NCBI GenBank assembly: GCA_001630475.1
Contig: KV419409.1
Span: forward strand, 593,624-657,623
DNA: 64,000 nucleotides
Origin: Sistotremastrum niveocremeum HHB9708
Taxonomy: Eukaryota > Basidiomycota > Agaricomycetes > Sistotremastrales > Sistotremastraceae
Direction of reading: 5' to 3'
The position numbers and the translations under genes were made by a program. The number at the start of each line of letters is the position of its first letter. The first letter of the stretch is position 1. The notes under the pieces are model-generated. The model was not told the origin of the DNA. It worked only from the letters and a program-made list of their open reading frames with translations, and ran no database searches. Positions 12,161 to 23,810 of the stretch are shown here, piece by piece.

Positions 12161-12211
12161 ACCTCAGCCTACTCAGCGCCATCTTTCAAGAGATTGGCCC
12201 AAGACCAAGTG

Positions 12212-15101
12212 ATGCCCAGTCGAACCAGCGGATCGTGAGTTCCCCTGACTCAACCCACCTTCCTTGAACAACCACTGAGCAAACACAGTGCTCATCGGCC
12301 TGTGGTCTCTCAAGCGGCCTCAGACGAGCTACGTGCCTCGCTGGACTCCGAAGACTGGACGTCGCGCTTGGGAGAGCTAGCAAAGACTGTTGTTGAATTG
12401 CAGGTCGCATCTTACGAGAATTCGGTATAAGAAAACGCGCAACGATTCGAAGAAATCGACACGCTTTTCGACGCGCTGAAATGGAAGAACGTGATGCTGG
12501 GAGAGGATCCAATGGCAGATGTGAAGAGAATTGAGGGTATCAAGGATGCTAAAGTGAAGAAAGCTGTATGGGATTGGGAGAAGATTCCTTACACAACCTT
12601 CTGCGCCGGTCGATATGGTGCGAAGCCAGCGAAAGGCACGATGAAGAGAGACGTCGATGAATGGTGAGGCCATACCTGTTAACTTTTACTGCATGATTCC
12701 TGAATCCAAGTCCAGGGTGCTCCGGAATGAGCGATGGCTCAGACTTCCTGGTCATCCCATGTGGCACGCCGGCTTGCTTAAAATCTCAGATTTCACGACC
12801 ATATTCCCCGGCGCGGAAGTCACTCCGGCTGTCATCAGGATAACTCGCCCACAGAAAATGGACGGGTTCACTATTTTGGACCTCAAACGTGAATCCCACA
12901 TTCACCTTCAATCCTCCGTAGCCAACTTCGCCAGCACCTTCGATAGACTCACCGAAGGAGTGCTCAGCGGACTCAACTGGGATAATGTCTTCGTTGCAGG
13001 GGGGATGGTACTAGGAACACTTCTCTCACCTCCAATCACCGGCAATGCATCTACCGCAGACAGTCACTTCCTCAATTCCGACATCGACGTGTACATCTAC
13101 GGCCTCGGACCCGCCGCTGCCACCGCTAAGATCAAAGAAATATTCGAAACCTTTAAATCCAACCTCAATCCTTATGCCCCGACTCTCTGCGTCCGTAACT
13201 CAAAGACCATCACCTTTTTCTCGAGATACCCGACAAAGCGGATCCAGATCGTCCTGAAGCTTGTTAAAACACCAAAGGACGTGTTGTTGAACTTCGACCT
13301 GGACGTCTGCGCCGCTGGATATGACGGGAAGGAGGTGTATCTTCTACCCAGGGCCGCGAGAGCGCTTGAAAGCAAGTCTCTCTCGCAGGAATGCTGCAGT
13401 GTATGTTGACGCGTCCTTTGCAGCCGGCTACAACGTCTTCACGATGGATTTAATCTACGGTCATTATCTTGGTGAACGCCGTGCAAGTCAGGAAGACAGG
13501 CAAGTCTACTTCTTACATATCTTCACCTGTCGATTGATGACGTCATTCTAGAATATTCAAGTACGCCAACAAAGTGAGCATATCCTCAGATGAAGTTGTT
13601 CCATTCTCATCGGACCTGTCAGGGCTATGGCATCCGCTTCCTTCCTTCCTATGTCAAGGCACGCGAGATAACTAAAACCGGGCCCAGACCCAAGATCCGT
13701 TTCCGACGACAGGACGAATTGGACGAGTTGGATCTTGCGGCTGTCAGCGAACGGTCACGGGACTGGGTATTGCGCCTCATCAAGAAGTACACTAAATGGG
13801 GCCACAGGAAGAGACCTCCCATGAGTGCCGAATTCATTCCGCAATACGAGCTGGACAGGCTATCACACAAGAAGGTTCCTGTCTTTACTCATGCAATGCT
13901 GGAGAGCCATGCACAAATGAAGGCAGAGCCGTTGGGAATGAGGAGCTCTTTAAGCAGCTTTTCTCTTCTCATGCGACACGTGGCGTTGTGGGAGGAGAGC
14001 GTGAAGGGAAATATTGCGTGCGTTATATCGTCTTCGGTTCTCGGCTTTTTAGTCTCGGACATTGACCATGTTGATAGGCTGCATGAAGATCTTTGGGCTT
14101 CACAGATATACTCTGAGATGACCGTTGACGGATTCTCATACGATGACACTCCGAAGTACGTTCTGAGTTTCGCTGACTGATAGCCCAGATTGATCAACAT
14201 CTTTAGATATCCTTGGGACGTACACTTCACGATATCTGGCTTCAAGGCCCACATCGATGAGTATAACGAAATCGATGCCATCACGACTCGTAATACAAGC
14301 CTGACAATGGGTGCAGAATTCACCAGTAGGTCGCTAGTATTTCTGTTAGCCGCCAAACGTGCCTCATTGAACATCCCTATAGCCGCCTTTGACGAACTCG
14401 AGGGGAAAGACAAACGAATGACTTACGCTGAAAGCGTTGACGAGATTCTTGACAAATCGCATCATCCCGTCATTCCACTGTTCCTGCCTGAGTCTTTCGT
14501 GGGTTGCGCAAACCGAATCGTACGAGACGCTCTCCGTAACGCTGGCATCAAGAATCCCAAAGGGCCATTGAGAGATCTCCTCTCGAAGGCTGAAAAAGTC
14601 AAAGCAGGCAAGCGCGGCCAATCAGAATATACGACTCTCGGTGCTTGGACTATAGATGACACTATAATGTGGCAGCAGATTAACAGAAAGATTGACGAGT
14701 GAGCTGCCATTAGATTCTAAAAGGTACGATCGCCTTGCTGATGAGTCGCTAGGACATTTGAGATATTCTGGGCATTCCATCGTGCATTGAGATTCCCAGA
14801 CATGACGGACAGTGAAAGCGTGGGTGCTGTCAAGGCTCATGTCTCCCGCAAAGCCATTCGATCTGATCGATCAGACGGTGAAGCTGAAGAACTCGAATCT
14901 TTCGTCGAATGGAGTAATAAGGTTCCGTTGGTCGTCTGGTCCTATTATGGCGTCATGGGGAGAGGATGGACTCATGAAACGGATTCTGATATGGAGACAG
15001 ATGAGGACGACGAAGATAGTTTCAATCGTGATTACAGTGACGATGAAGATGGATATGGTGGATATGGGAGTGAAAGTAGTGGTTGGACGATGCGCTGGTA
15101 A
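12212..15101 (+). CDS. Nucleotidyltransferase-like protein, tandem copy B, with an early in-frame stop (possible pseudogene)
   Basis: Ten exons mirror copy A: 12212-12234, 12289-12663, 12716-13371, 13424-13499, 13552-13573, 13623-14017, 14078-14155, 14207-14325, 14383-14698, 14753-15101 (803 codons). The GGMVLGTLL, NSDIDVYIYG and NFDLDVCA motifs are kept and the C-terminus is acidic. Two oddities. At 12428-12430 copy A's Gln codon CAA is TAA, an in-frame stop at about codon 55; everything after it is open. Second, introns 3 and 4 start with GCAAGT rather than GT, the classic GC-AG form, where copy A has GTCAGT and GTAAGC. The gene may be a young pseudogene, may be translated from a later Met (for example at 12491), or the stop may be an assembly error. 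High similarity to A over 3 kb points to a recent duplication. Confidence 0.7.
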
Positions 15102-18100
15102 AGCTTTTCTGAGTCATTCACGCACGCGCATGAATTCCTTCGCTTGATTTCTTACTTTCTCTGATGAGTGCTCACTGTATGCGATGGATGTTTTAGGGGT
15201 ACCATTACATTTTGAATTATTGGACTCGTACAAGCTCACTTGCTTGGCTATGCATCCTTACGAAAACGAAACTGCTTCGCGTCTCTAAAAATTTTGTGCT
15301 AAGCGCACAATCGGTCCGATCACCGTGACAACAACGAGGTTCTGAGAAGCACATCAACCGACATGCCGACGTTTCAGCTTAGATTCCGAGCTTCTCTGAC
15401 ATTTTCCCTTCCGTTTCCGATCGCGGAAGCAAATTTTCTTTCAGCTCTGAACACGAATGAGATTTGAACAAAGAGATTATTCTTCTGAGCCCCCGAAGAT
15501 GCACTCTAACTACGGCTCAAATTCTACCCTCAAGAACAAAGAAGACTGATTCTGCTCGTAGATTCCACTAGCTTCCTGAAAATTTCCCGGTCTGTTCGAG
15601 CCGGAAACACGGGCTCTTGAGTCAAAATTTTAAAGATCCAGGGCCGTCCGGAAGTTCTCCTTCAGGTTCATCGATCCATCATAAGCTCAATTCCATTACG
15701 CCATTACGCCAAACAACGTAGATGGTAGAAGTCTAAGAAAAGAAGCACGAGGCTTCGCTCGCTTATAAAATGCGAAAGGCACGGAAAAATTTAAGGTTAT
15801 AAAATTTAACGCACTTTTGTTTACGGAATCCAGCCTGCTGGCCATCGGTGGGTTACCAAGGTGAATATGAAACACTGGAAATTTTGGGGCGTGTTCGTTC
15901 CGCATTTATGCGCCTAACGGGCGACCGTGCCGTCGTGTCCACGACATCTTTCGCATGGTCAGCCGTCTATAAACCGCTTGAAGACGCCCTCGCAAAAAAA
16001 TTTGAACATGAAAGAGTGCAGTTTGTATTTTCGTAAAACGAAGCTCTGCAAATCAGGAACACGGCGACCATGATGCATGATCTCAAAAACTTTCTCAGGA
16101 ACAAGAACGCAGCGATCGAGGGGCAAGCGTGTTCGATATTTCAAGCGATCCAGGCACGGCGCAAATTATGACAGCATGATCAAGATGCCTCAGATCTCGT
16201 TCAAAAATTTATGGAAATGGGGACCGTTTCTTTCGCATCGATAGATTTAGATATTTTGACGTCGCCGATGCATGATGCATGTCATTGCATGATGCCTGAC
16301 ATTGTTGGGTGCGCGATACAGAATGACGGCAAGTCATCAACGATTTGAGGGGCCGTTTGAAGCTGTATTAGCTCGAAAAATCCAATCAAGAATTGATAGC
16401 AAAGTACGAGCTATGACACTCGATTGCCCCACCGTACTCGAATATGTCTTGACGTGTCCTGAGTTTCATCAACACCGCGGTAGTGACTGGAGATTCATGC
16501 ATTCATGTCGTCCGTAACATTCCAGATTCAGACTGAAGTGCTCCGTCGATCGAGATGCAAGAAATAATCTGAAATATGTTCACCCGGGGATCTCAAAGCA
16601 ATAATAAGACATTCTCAGTGTCAGGGTCACGCTGCCAGTATTAGATTCGAGCCAGGAAATGGCGGAAGCGTCAAGAGAATATTGCAGGCTGAACGAAAGA
16701 GCAGCAGATCTCAGTAATCATCGATCATCGCGTTCAGTCTACAAATAAAGCAAGGTCATAGCGGATTGAAACCAAGACAAGCCTCTCAGAGTTCAAATTA
16801 ATCAACCGGCAACACATCGGAATGCGAGTCATCCCACCGTTCGTCGACCAAAAAAGACATATCAAGACAGATATATCCAAGACAAGACGAATGACAAAAC
16901 AACACGAAGCAGAGGCCAACAGTGATGTGCAGTCAGTGTCACAACCGGATCGTCACGTCGTTAGCGCTTCGTTATAACAGCGTTAAGTCAATGACATGAG
17001 AAATGACATGACTTTTCTCATCAAACTCCGCACAGTTAATTGCTAGATATAGTAGTCTTCCGAGCTCATCCGATGACGGGATTAACCGAATCTGCGGCAT
17101 CTCGGCATGGTTGGTTGTAGCAGCGACGTGTGACGACGTGTGACAAAAAACCAAAAAACACGCTATTGACGTGGCCATTATGTTATAACACACCGCCTAT
17201 TGACTAAACACTGTTACAACATTACCCGGCACATCACTGGAGGCCAAGGCTCAAAGGGCGGCGTTCAAGATCGTGAAGGTAAATCTCCGGGCCGGAAGAT
17301 GTATGTTCCCTAAAAGGATGATCCGTCCAGCATTTTGGCTCCCCTTCATCGCGTTGAAAAGAAATCTTGATCCTTTCGTCATTCTGGTCAAGTGAAGCCG
17401 TAAACAAGTTATTGTTCCATCCGAGACGAGGCATGCAATGTAGCCGAGTCGGGAGCCGGGAAGGCGGGAGCGTCGGGCGGAACGCCGGTGATCTTGACAA
17501 AATTTTGGCGTCCAATAGACAGCTGGAGTGATATATGATAACTTGACGTATGAAGCTATATGAAGATGTAAACACGATTAATATGCGCCGCAAAGTCTTG
17601 GTTGAATTAGACGTCTTCTAGCCTGAACATGCTTCTTGTTGCAATCGCGGCTTGTTTTTTTGTTTGCCCTGCAGGGTTTGAGCGTCTCCTCTCTTGCTGG
17701 ATCCGCATTGACAAAGAGCGGATCATCGTTTGCTGTGCTGTGACTGGGGGCTGCGGCTGTGGGACAGGAGCTGGAGGAGCTTGTGCTGCGAGCGTTCGGA
17801 TGAAGTTGAAGACAATGCACTGATCATGAGTGATCTGTTCCTGATCGGGTTTGCAGCCGCTATGAAGTAAACACGTGCAAACAACGCGCTCGCTGTCGCA
17901 GCCAACATGAAGCGATCAATCACCCAGCCGACAGCGCGTGGATGCGTCGCCAGATCTATCTGAATATTCACGGCATTTACGAATTGATGTCGTAAATTCA
18001 ACCCGAAGGCGCGAGCGGAAACGGGAAGGGCATGCGACCCTTTGATCTGAATCGCTGAATCTGGATCTGGGAATTGTGGCACCGGTGGCCCAGGAAGGGA

Positions 18101-18177
18101 CAACAAAGACGACTCCCCTTATTGAGCTCCCCGTTTCGGTCGCTTGACTGTGATTTGCGTGGCACATGAGGTGGACG
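15102..18177. other. Intergenic, 3 kb without a supported gene
   Basis: AT-richer spacer with only short frames (under 130 codons) that have no domain or splice support. Small direct repeats occur (GCATGATGC-like units at 16268-16295; GACGTGTGAC repeated at 17124-17144). Minus-strand frames at 17620-18106 have a coding look in patches, but I could not join them into one model. It may be decayed DNA separating two gene blocks. Confidence 0.4.
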
Positions 18178-18284
18178 TATATAAGGAACTGGCGTCTTCC
18201 ACGTTCCGGTGTTCGTCTTTTCGAATGTGAGTCAGACTTCTAGCTTCAGTTAAAAAGATTATGTCTTAACTCCACTCTTGACAG
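18178..18284 (+). promoter_or_regulatory. TATA box and 5'-UTR intron of F-box paralog 3
   Basis: TATATAAG at 18178-18185, then a leader exon ending TCGAAT, then a probable 58-nt intron 18227-18284 (GTGAGT…GACAG). The leader resumes AACTTTCG and reaches the ATG at 18315. The arrangement copies that of paralog 2 on the opposite strand. Confidence 0.6.
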
Positions 18285-18314
18285 AACTTTCGTTTTACCA
18301 TCATCGAGATTGGG

Positions 18315-20291
18315 ATGCCAGTCCCCACCAGTACTAATCTGCGCCGTCGAGCTCCAGCGCCGTTTCTTATGTTGCCCGCCGAGCTTATCCTCAAGACGTT
18401 GGATGGGCTTGCGATTGAGGATATTTTATCTGTTGCTCAGGTATGTTTTCTAACGTTCTCAGTATCAACGTTACTGACGCGATGAGCAGACTTCATTCTA
18501 CCCTCGTTGCGTCGTTGCGTCTTCTCTTCAAGTTTGGTTGAATGCCTCCAACGCTTCCCTCCTCATATCTTCCCTCCCTCTTTCCATTCATTTGCCGTCA
18601 TCGACGTCCTGCAAATTAAATGTTGCGCCAAGCGTGCTTTTGTTCTACGCTGCTCGATCAGTAGCTCGCTCTCGTCGCTTCGTGCACGACTCCAGTATTG
18701 GATCATTGACCCAACCACGTCATTCCTCAATCTTCTCCTCCCCACAATCCTCGGATCTCCAGATCCTCTCTGTCTCCCCAAATCTCTATTTCTTCTTCTC
18801 GCGAACCAGCGAGGAATTATTGGCTTATATCCCTGATGAAGAACGATTCATCAACGTCGGTGGGAGAATATTCGAGGGAGCTATGATCAAACATCTGGAT
18901 TGCGAAGTTGATCGGAGGATAGGGAGAGTTCTTATTGCTGTTATGGTGGTACGGAATGCCAGGACTGATCCTACTATGTATGACATCCAGTTGCTTTCGT
19001 TTCCTCGTCTAACATCATGGTCAGGACATTGGAAGTTTACTCATTCGCGATCTCCGCAAATTATTCGCCGAGAACCGGCCACGCGAGTACTACTCTCGTC
19101 TCGACTTCTTCTCATCCCTTCCTATCCATCCCACTCCCCTCATCATCCTCCGAGCCCAGCCTTACTTCTCGTTCTCTCAAGTTGACAACTTTCTGCTCCT
19201 CTTCCACAAGCTCCCGGCTGTCTTCGCAGAGATTGCAAGGAGTCATAGTACTGCCATCATCCGAAGATATCCTGCTCGTCAACCTTACCACCGGGCGATC
19301 CGCTAGGATGATCATACCTTCCGAAGATATGAACATAGTTTCAGCCAGTCTAAATCCATCCACTCTTCCCTCGTCGTCTTCACCCGCCGTCGCACACGAG
19401 CTTATCCTCGTCCTATCAACTCCATCCTCCTTAGTCATTCACTCTCTTCCTCTCCCACCTGCGCTGTATGACTTCGATAATCCGTCAAGTCCGATGTGGA
19501 GCAAGGTCGCGATGGATCGCAGCCTACTAGAGAGGGGGCAAGTGTACACTGTTGAGCAGGGCCCAAACGAGGCGATACCGAAGATACTCAATATTCGCTC
19601 ATGCAAGGGTTCAGGTCGAGCGTGGTCTTTCGACGTTGTAAAGATAGGCGTTACGCATCGACGCGTGTTCGTTCGTCCTAGTATGAGCGTTAACGGGGTG
19701 AAGAAATGGAAGGCCGTCGATGTTCGTGAGGACCGTCCAACGGACCGCGCAGAACGGAAGTCAACCGCCCCTAGTATTCACCCGCCTTCAGTATCACCTG
19801 TTTCAAGCTTACATCAAGCTCAATATCCTCCCGCCCCGATGCTGAAACCTCCTTTCTCACCCTCACCCTCATCCGCATCTCCACAGCGATCCGAACACGC
19901 GATCCCGCGTCGCACTCAACCTCGAGTCATTCGCAAGACATTCGGTGGAAAGCAATGTACCGTCAAAGGGTATGACGCTGTCATCATGACTCCCTCACCT
20001 ACTCCCTCACCCGTCCCTTCCATCCCCTGCAAATATTCATCCGATCATTCCTCGTATTCGGTTTCCATACAAGATTTCAGAGGGCCCGATTTCCCCGTCG
20101 TCCCGTGCAAGACAACGCGGACGCGGACGCGGATGGAGAAAGTATCTATGACGATGGATCTAAGTCTTGCTCTCCCACATCTTCCGGACGACCCACGAGG
20201 ATGGAAAGTCGTCGGATGGGATACGGTTTGCGGGAGAGTCATCCTGTCGTCCCCTGGAGCTGGTGGTGGAATATGTGTTGTTTGCTATTGA
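18315..20291 (+). CDS. F-box family protein, paralog 3 (long subtype)
   Basis: Exons 18315-18440, 18490-18977 and 19025-20291 give 626 residues. Exon 1 carries LPAELILKTLDGLAIEDILSVAQ within the F-box and stops there. Exon 2 continues TSFYPRCVVASSLQVW and shares PDEERFINVGG with paralog 2. The second intron (18978-19024) splits the codon before TLEVYSFAIS, the same phase as in paralog 2. Exon 3 contains a Pro/Ser-rich insert at about residues 445-490 (SIHPPSVSPVSSLHQ region) absent in paralog 2, which explains the extra length. The tail ends CGRVILSSPGAGGGI and CVVCY. Likely SCF adaptor; substrate unknown. Paralog 4 follows 413 bp downstream in the same orientation. Confidence 0.85.
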
Positions 20292-20704
20292 TCCTTTTTT
20301 CCTTTTCTTTCCTTGAAGTTTGCCTTCCTTGAATGACTTGCTTGCAACCATACTCTCATGATACGACTCATTAATCTTTATTGTAGCATAAACTTATTCC
20401 TCGACGCTTCGACTTCGTAATTGATAATCTCTTTGTATCATATCACTTCCTTTCTGGCGATGACATCCTTATCATATTCTCCCCCTGCATCGTTTGCCAT
20501 CTGACCGTCCAGAACAATGGGGTCAGAATGCTGCACTCCTCCGAGTTATAAAGCAAGCCGGTTACCGGCTGACCGTAAATTTCAAACCCCGCCGTGCGCA
20601 AGAACTTGCCGGAATCACAGGGATTCTAGCCGGCTTCGTCTCGATCCACCACCTCTTGCTTTGTCCATCGCAAATACCAGTATCACAGCGCAGGCTTGAT
20701 CACG

Positions 20705-22343
20705 ATGAAATTTCTTACCCTACCTCCTGAGCTGATTCTCAAATGCATCATCAGACTCAGCATTCAAGACGTCGTACACGTTGCCCAGGTATTTCTTCCT
20801 CCTCACTGAGATGCCAGCCCGCCCAAGTCATCGGATGCTGATACCACATCCTGTACTATTCAGTCCTGTTCATCACTCCGAGCTCTCATCCTATCGAACA
20901 AATCCGCTATCTACAACACGAGTAATCCTGAGACCCTTCGACTGCCAATAGGATGCACACGGGATAGCATCTCATCCGGATCCCTTTACGCCGTCGCCGC
21001 TCGAGCGATAACGATTTCATCTCACCTGAGTGAATCGTCCGGACTACTAGAACCACGTCACATCAGCCTGTATGAGAGCACTGATCCAGGATTTGGAGAA
21101 AATGAGCAAGAGATCTTCATGCAGGACGATATCTTCGCTTTCCGGCGGATCGAAACCATCTTCATAGTGAGATTAGCCGACTCTAAATTGAGCGAGATTG
21201 CTCGGCTGAGTCTGGAACCTGACGCGATTTACTGCGTTGCATACAAAATATCAGATGCCGGGAATTCGTTGCTCGTTGCCTCGTCTGCTTGTCGAACCAG
21301 CGATGAAAGCGTGGGTAGCGTCCTCAGCGTACGAGAAGTCTTCTTGATCGGTCGCGATGTCGGAAAGGTTGTCGAACATTTTGAGATCATCGTCCCTGAT
21401 GGAATATGGAGCCAACTGAGAATTCGAGATCCGTATCTTGTTCTCATGAGCCATTGGCGGCTGATAATGGTCAATTGGAGAGATGGAACAGGATGTGCGC
21501 TTCAGTTATGTGGTACAGCGACAGCCGCGCAAGATGGATCTGTACCGAACCTCGATGTCAGTCCACTCGTTTTCTTGTTTGTTCTTTATCAAGCTATTGA
21601 TACGACCGTGACCGCAGTGCATGGAAGAAGTGCTCATTCACCCGCTCAAGGAATGGATAGTCGTGTTTGATTTCACCGAGATTCAAGACAACATCATCGG
21701 AATTTATTCAGTACATATACCACCGGCTACGACTATGCCTCTTCTGAATCACGACATGTCGGGAATGTCGCATTGGACTCTTATAAAGGGAGGTTGTCGT
21801 ACACCCCTTCGAGTGGATCGCAACGTTGTTGATCTCTATCCTATCCCTCTCGGATTTCAGTCGCTCCACAGTCCTGAACCGATACTCTCTCTGACCATGT
21901 TGACGCTGCACGACGACACAGCGATTGAGCCTGTGGATCTGAATCTGCTGAAAAATACAACAGCTAGATTTTCGCACGTTGTGCTGAACCTATCTAGCGA
22001 TACCACAATGCAATCAACAGAACCGAGCGGCCACTATCTTGGTGGTCCGGGCACACAATTCAGTGTAGACTACTCTCGTGGCTACACAGTTGCGGAATTG
22101 GCGGTCCGCACTGCTTTAGATGAGTATCATGTGCTCGCGGCGAAAGTCGACAATGGCAATGGGCATCGTCAATGCTGGGTGAGATTGAGCATTCCTAAAG
22201 CTTTGAGAAACAGCATCGCTTCGAGTTCTGAAGCGCATGGACGAGTCACTGAGCGAAGTATGAAGCCCTCCTCTGCCTTCGACATTTACACGGGAAGATT
22301 GTATGTCAGGGGTCCCAAAGGACTTCTTGTGCTTCAATACTAG
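20705..22343 (+). CDS. F-box family protein, paralog 4
   Basis: Exons 20705-20788, 20864-21556 and 21618-22343, all phase 0, give 500 residues. Exon 1 is almost pure F-box: MKFLTLPPELILKC … SIQDVVHVAQ. Exon 2 begins SCSSLRALILSNKS and includes ARAITISSHLSESS and the segment RDPYLVLMSHWRLIMVNWRD, which matches 'RDPYLALVVMEEILIIDWRR' in the pair at 57344-61092. Exon 3 starts CMEEVLIHPLKEWIVVFDF and ends TGRLYVRGPKGLLVLQY, the family tail. It is therefore nearest to paralogs 9 and 10 by motif, even though it lies beside a long-subtype gene. Role inferred: Skp1-binding substrate receptor. Confidence 0.85.
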
Positions 22344-22663
22344 TGAAGCGCATATTCTAGAATTTGTTTTTCACCAGCACGAATGGCGAAGAACTCGTGA
22401 TTTGCATGCTTACAGGGAGAGGGGTTACCCAGCATACTCACATTCTGCCAGACTCCTTTTTCCGGTTCTTTGAATGGTCGAATCACTGCATCCAGTGCGT
22501 TGTCAGGGAGTCAGGGATGTTTCAAGAGATGTTCAGAAATATCGCTAATAAATACAACAAATATTCCCAGGACATCGAAAAAGAGCCACATAAATGCTCG
22601 GCATCAACAACGAGAACTCCGACATATTTGAACCCCTACACTATATGCTTCTCAGATGAACGC
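22344..22663. other. Spacer between convergent genes
   Basis: 320 bp between the stop of F-box paralog 4 and the stop of the minus-strand WW gene. It holds the two 3' ends (AATAAATACAACAAATA near 22548). No other signal seen. Confidence 0.5.
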
Positions 22664-23810
22664 TCAACTCAACGCGCCAATGACTGCCCCAACAGCTACT
22701 TTGGTTGCAATCTTCAGAGCAAGTTTCCCAACAGTCTTAGCGCCGCTTCCTTTTCTATTGTTACGAGGAGCATCTTGTTGTACCATCGGGACTGTTGTTT
22801 GAGTACCATTCAAGGACCGCGCTAAGAACACTTTGACATCAGTCTATTGGTGGTGCGAATAGATCTGAGCAGAAAGTTACCTTGGGCATTACTATTATTT
22901 CCTCCCACTCCCGAGATGAAGATAGCCCCGCTAACATCTTGTACATGTGAATACAAATGCAATTATAATTCAATAGAGGATACACACCAGTCTCTGAATA
23001 AGTTTGTGTTTCCGCCGCACCATCTGGATCTGCCACCAGCTCAGAATTATCATTGAGAGGAGATGCTCCAATATCGGTGGGAGATTCAGGGAAATCCGCA
23101 TCTGGAGAAGCACAATCCGATGCGTCGGAATCATCATCAGAGTTTCCGAATATATCTTCAACAACTGCGCCAAGAACAACACCAGTTCCAACAGCCGGCG
23201 CTGACCTTCCCACGGAACCTAGTTTAGGTGGATACTTCTTCCGCCCCTTATTTGATCCCGGCGAATCGGGAACAAGCACTGGAACTGAATGATGCTTTTC
23301 TGGAGAGCTAGAATAATCGTAATAACCCGAATCTGCGGGAGAGAGCGGGACCGAGCCTGAATAGGCAAAATATGAATGTGTGTCTGTATGCAACGGTCAG
23401 TCCGCATGATTATGAATTCAGAATAAGGTACAACCGTCGAAATTCGTGTATGTGGAGCTTGCGTAGGCCGTGTTTTGGGGCTCACTCCAGCGATGAGGTT
23501 GAGGTGATGGCATGCTGGCCGAACGACGATTACCGATTGGTCGGAAGTCTTGAGGAGGAACGGCCTCCTCCGCTACGTCCGCTGGATGGTACCAAGTGGA
23601 GACTCCATTGTGTCGATAATACCTTATATTTGATCCAAAATATCAGGTTTATCAACGAGCACTCAAATTTTCAGAAGTACCAATATTTTGATCTGGATTT
23701 TCGATGTCAGTTCTCTTGACTTGTTGACTCGCCGGTTGTAGTACTCACTTCGGGTCCCAATGAGTGTCCCAACCGACAGGAAGAGGTCTTGGGTCCATTC
23801 TCTGCGCCAT
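22664..23810 (-). CDS. WW-domain protein with a 12-nt micro-exon
   Basis: Six exons on the minus strand: 23810-23749, 23692-23681, 23622-23435, 23383-22988, 22937-22881, 22830-22664; 882 nt, 293 residues. The WW domain occupies residues 10-35: LPVGWDTHWDP, then a micro-exon giving the Ser-Lys-Tyr-Trp join, then YYRHNGVSTWYHP. Both signature Trp, the aromatic pair and the final Pro are present. WW domains bind Pro-rich ligands. The middle is Ser/Pro/Asp-rich (SADSGYYDYSSSP, an acidic DDDSDASD run). The end has a Gly-rich stretch SGAIFISGVGGNNSNAQ and a small hydrophobic tail (VAVGAVIGALS). A different acceptor for the last intron (after CCAATAG) would alter about 20 residues, but the chosen one keeps frame and a 50-nt intron. 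Function unknown. Confidence 0.72.

Noticed and set aside
15848-16517. Short frames that might be remnants of a transposase
   Set aside because: No catalytic motif, terminal repeats or target duplication could be found.
17234-18106. Possible minus-strand gene upstream of F-box paralog 3
   Set aside because: Patches look coding, but frames could not be joined with consistent splice phases, and the region overlaps the promoter of paralog 3.
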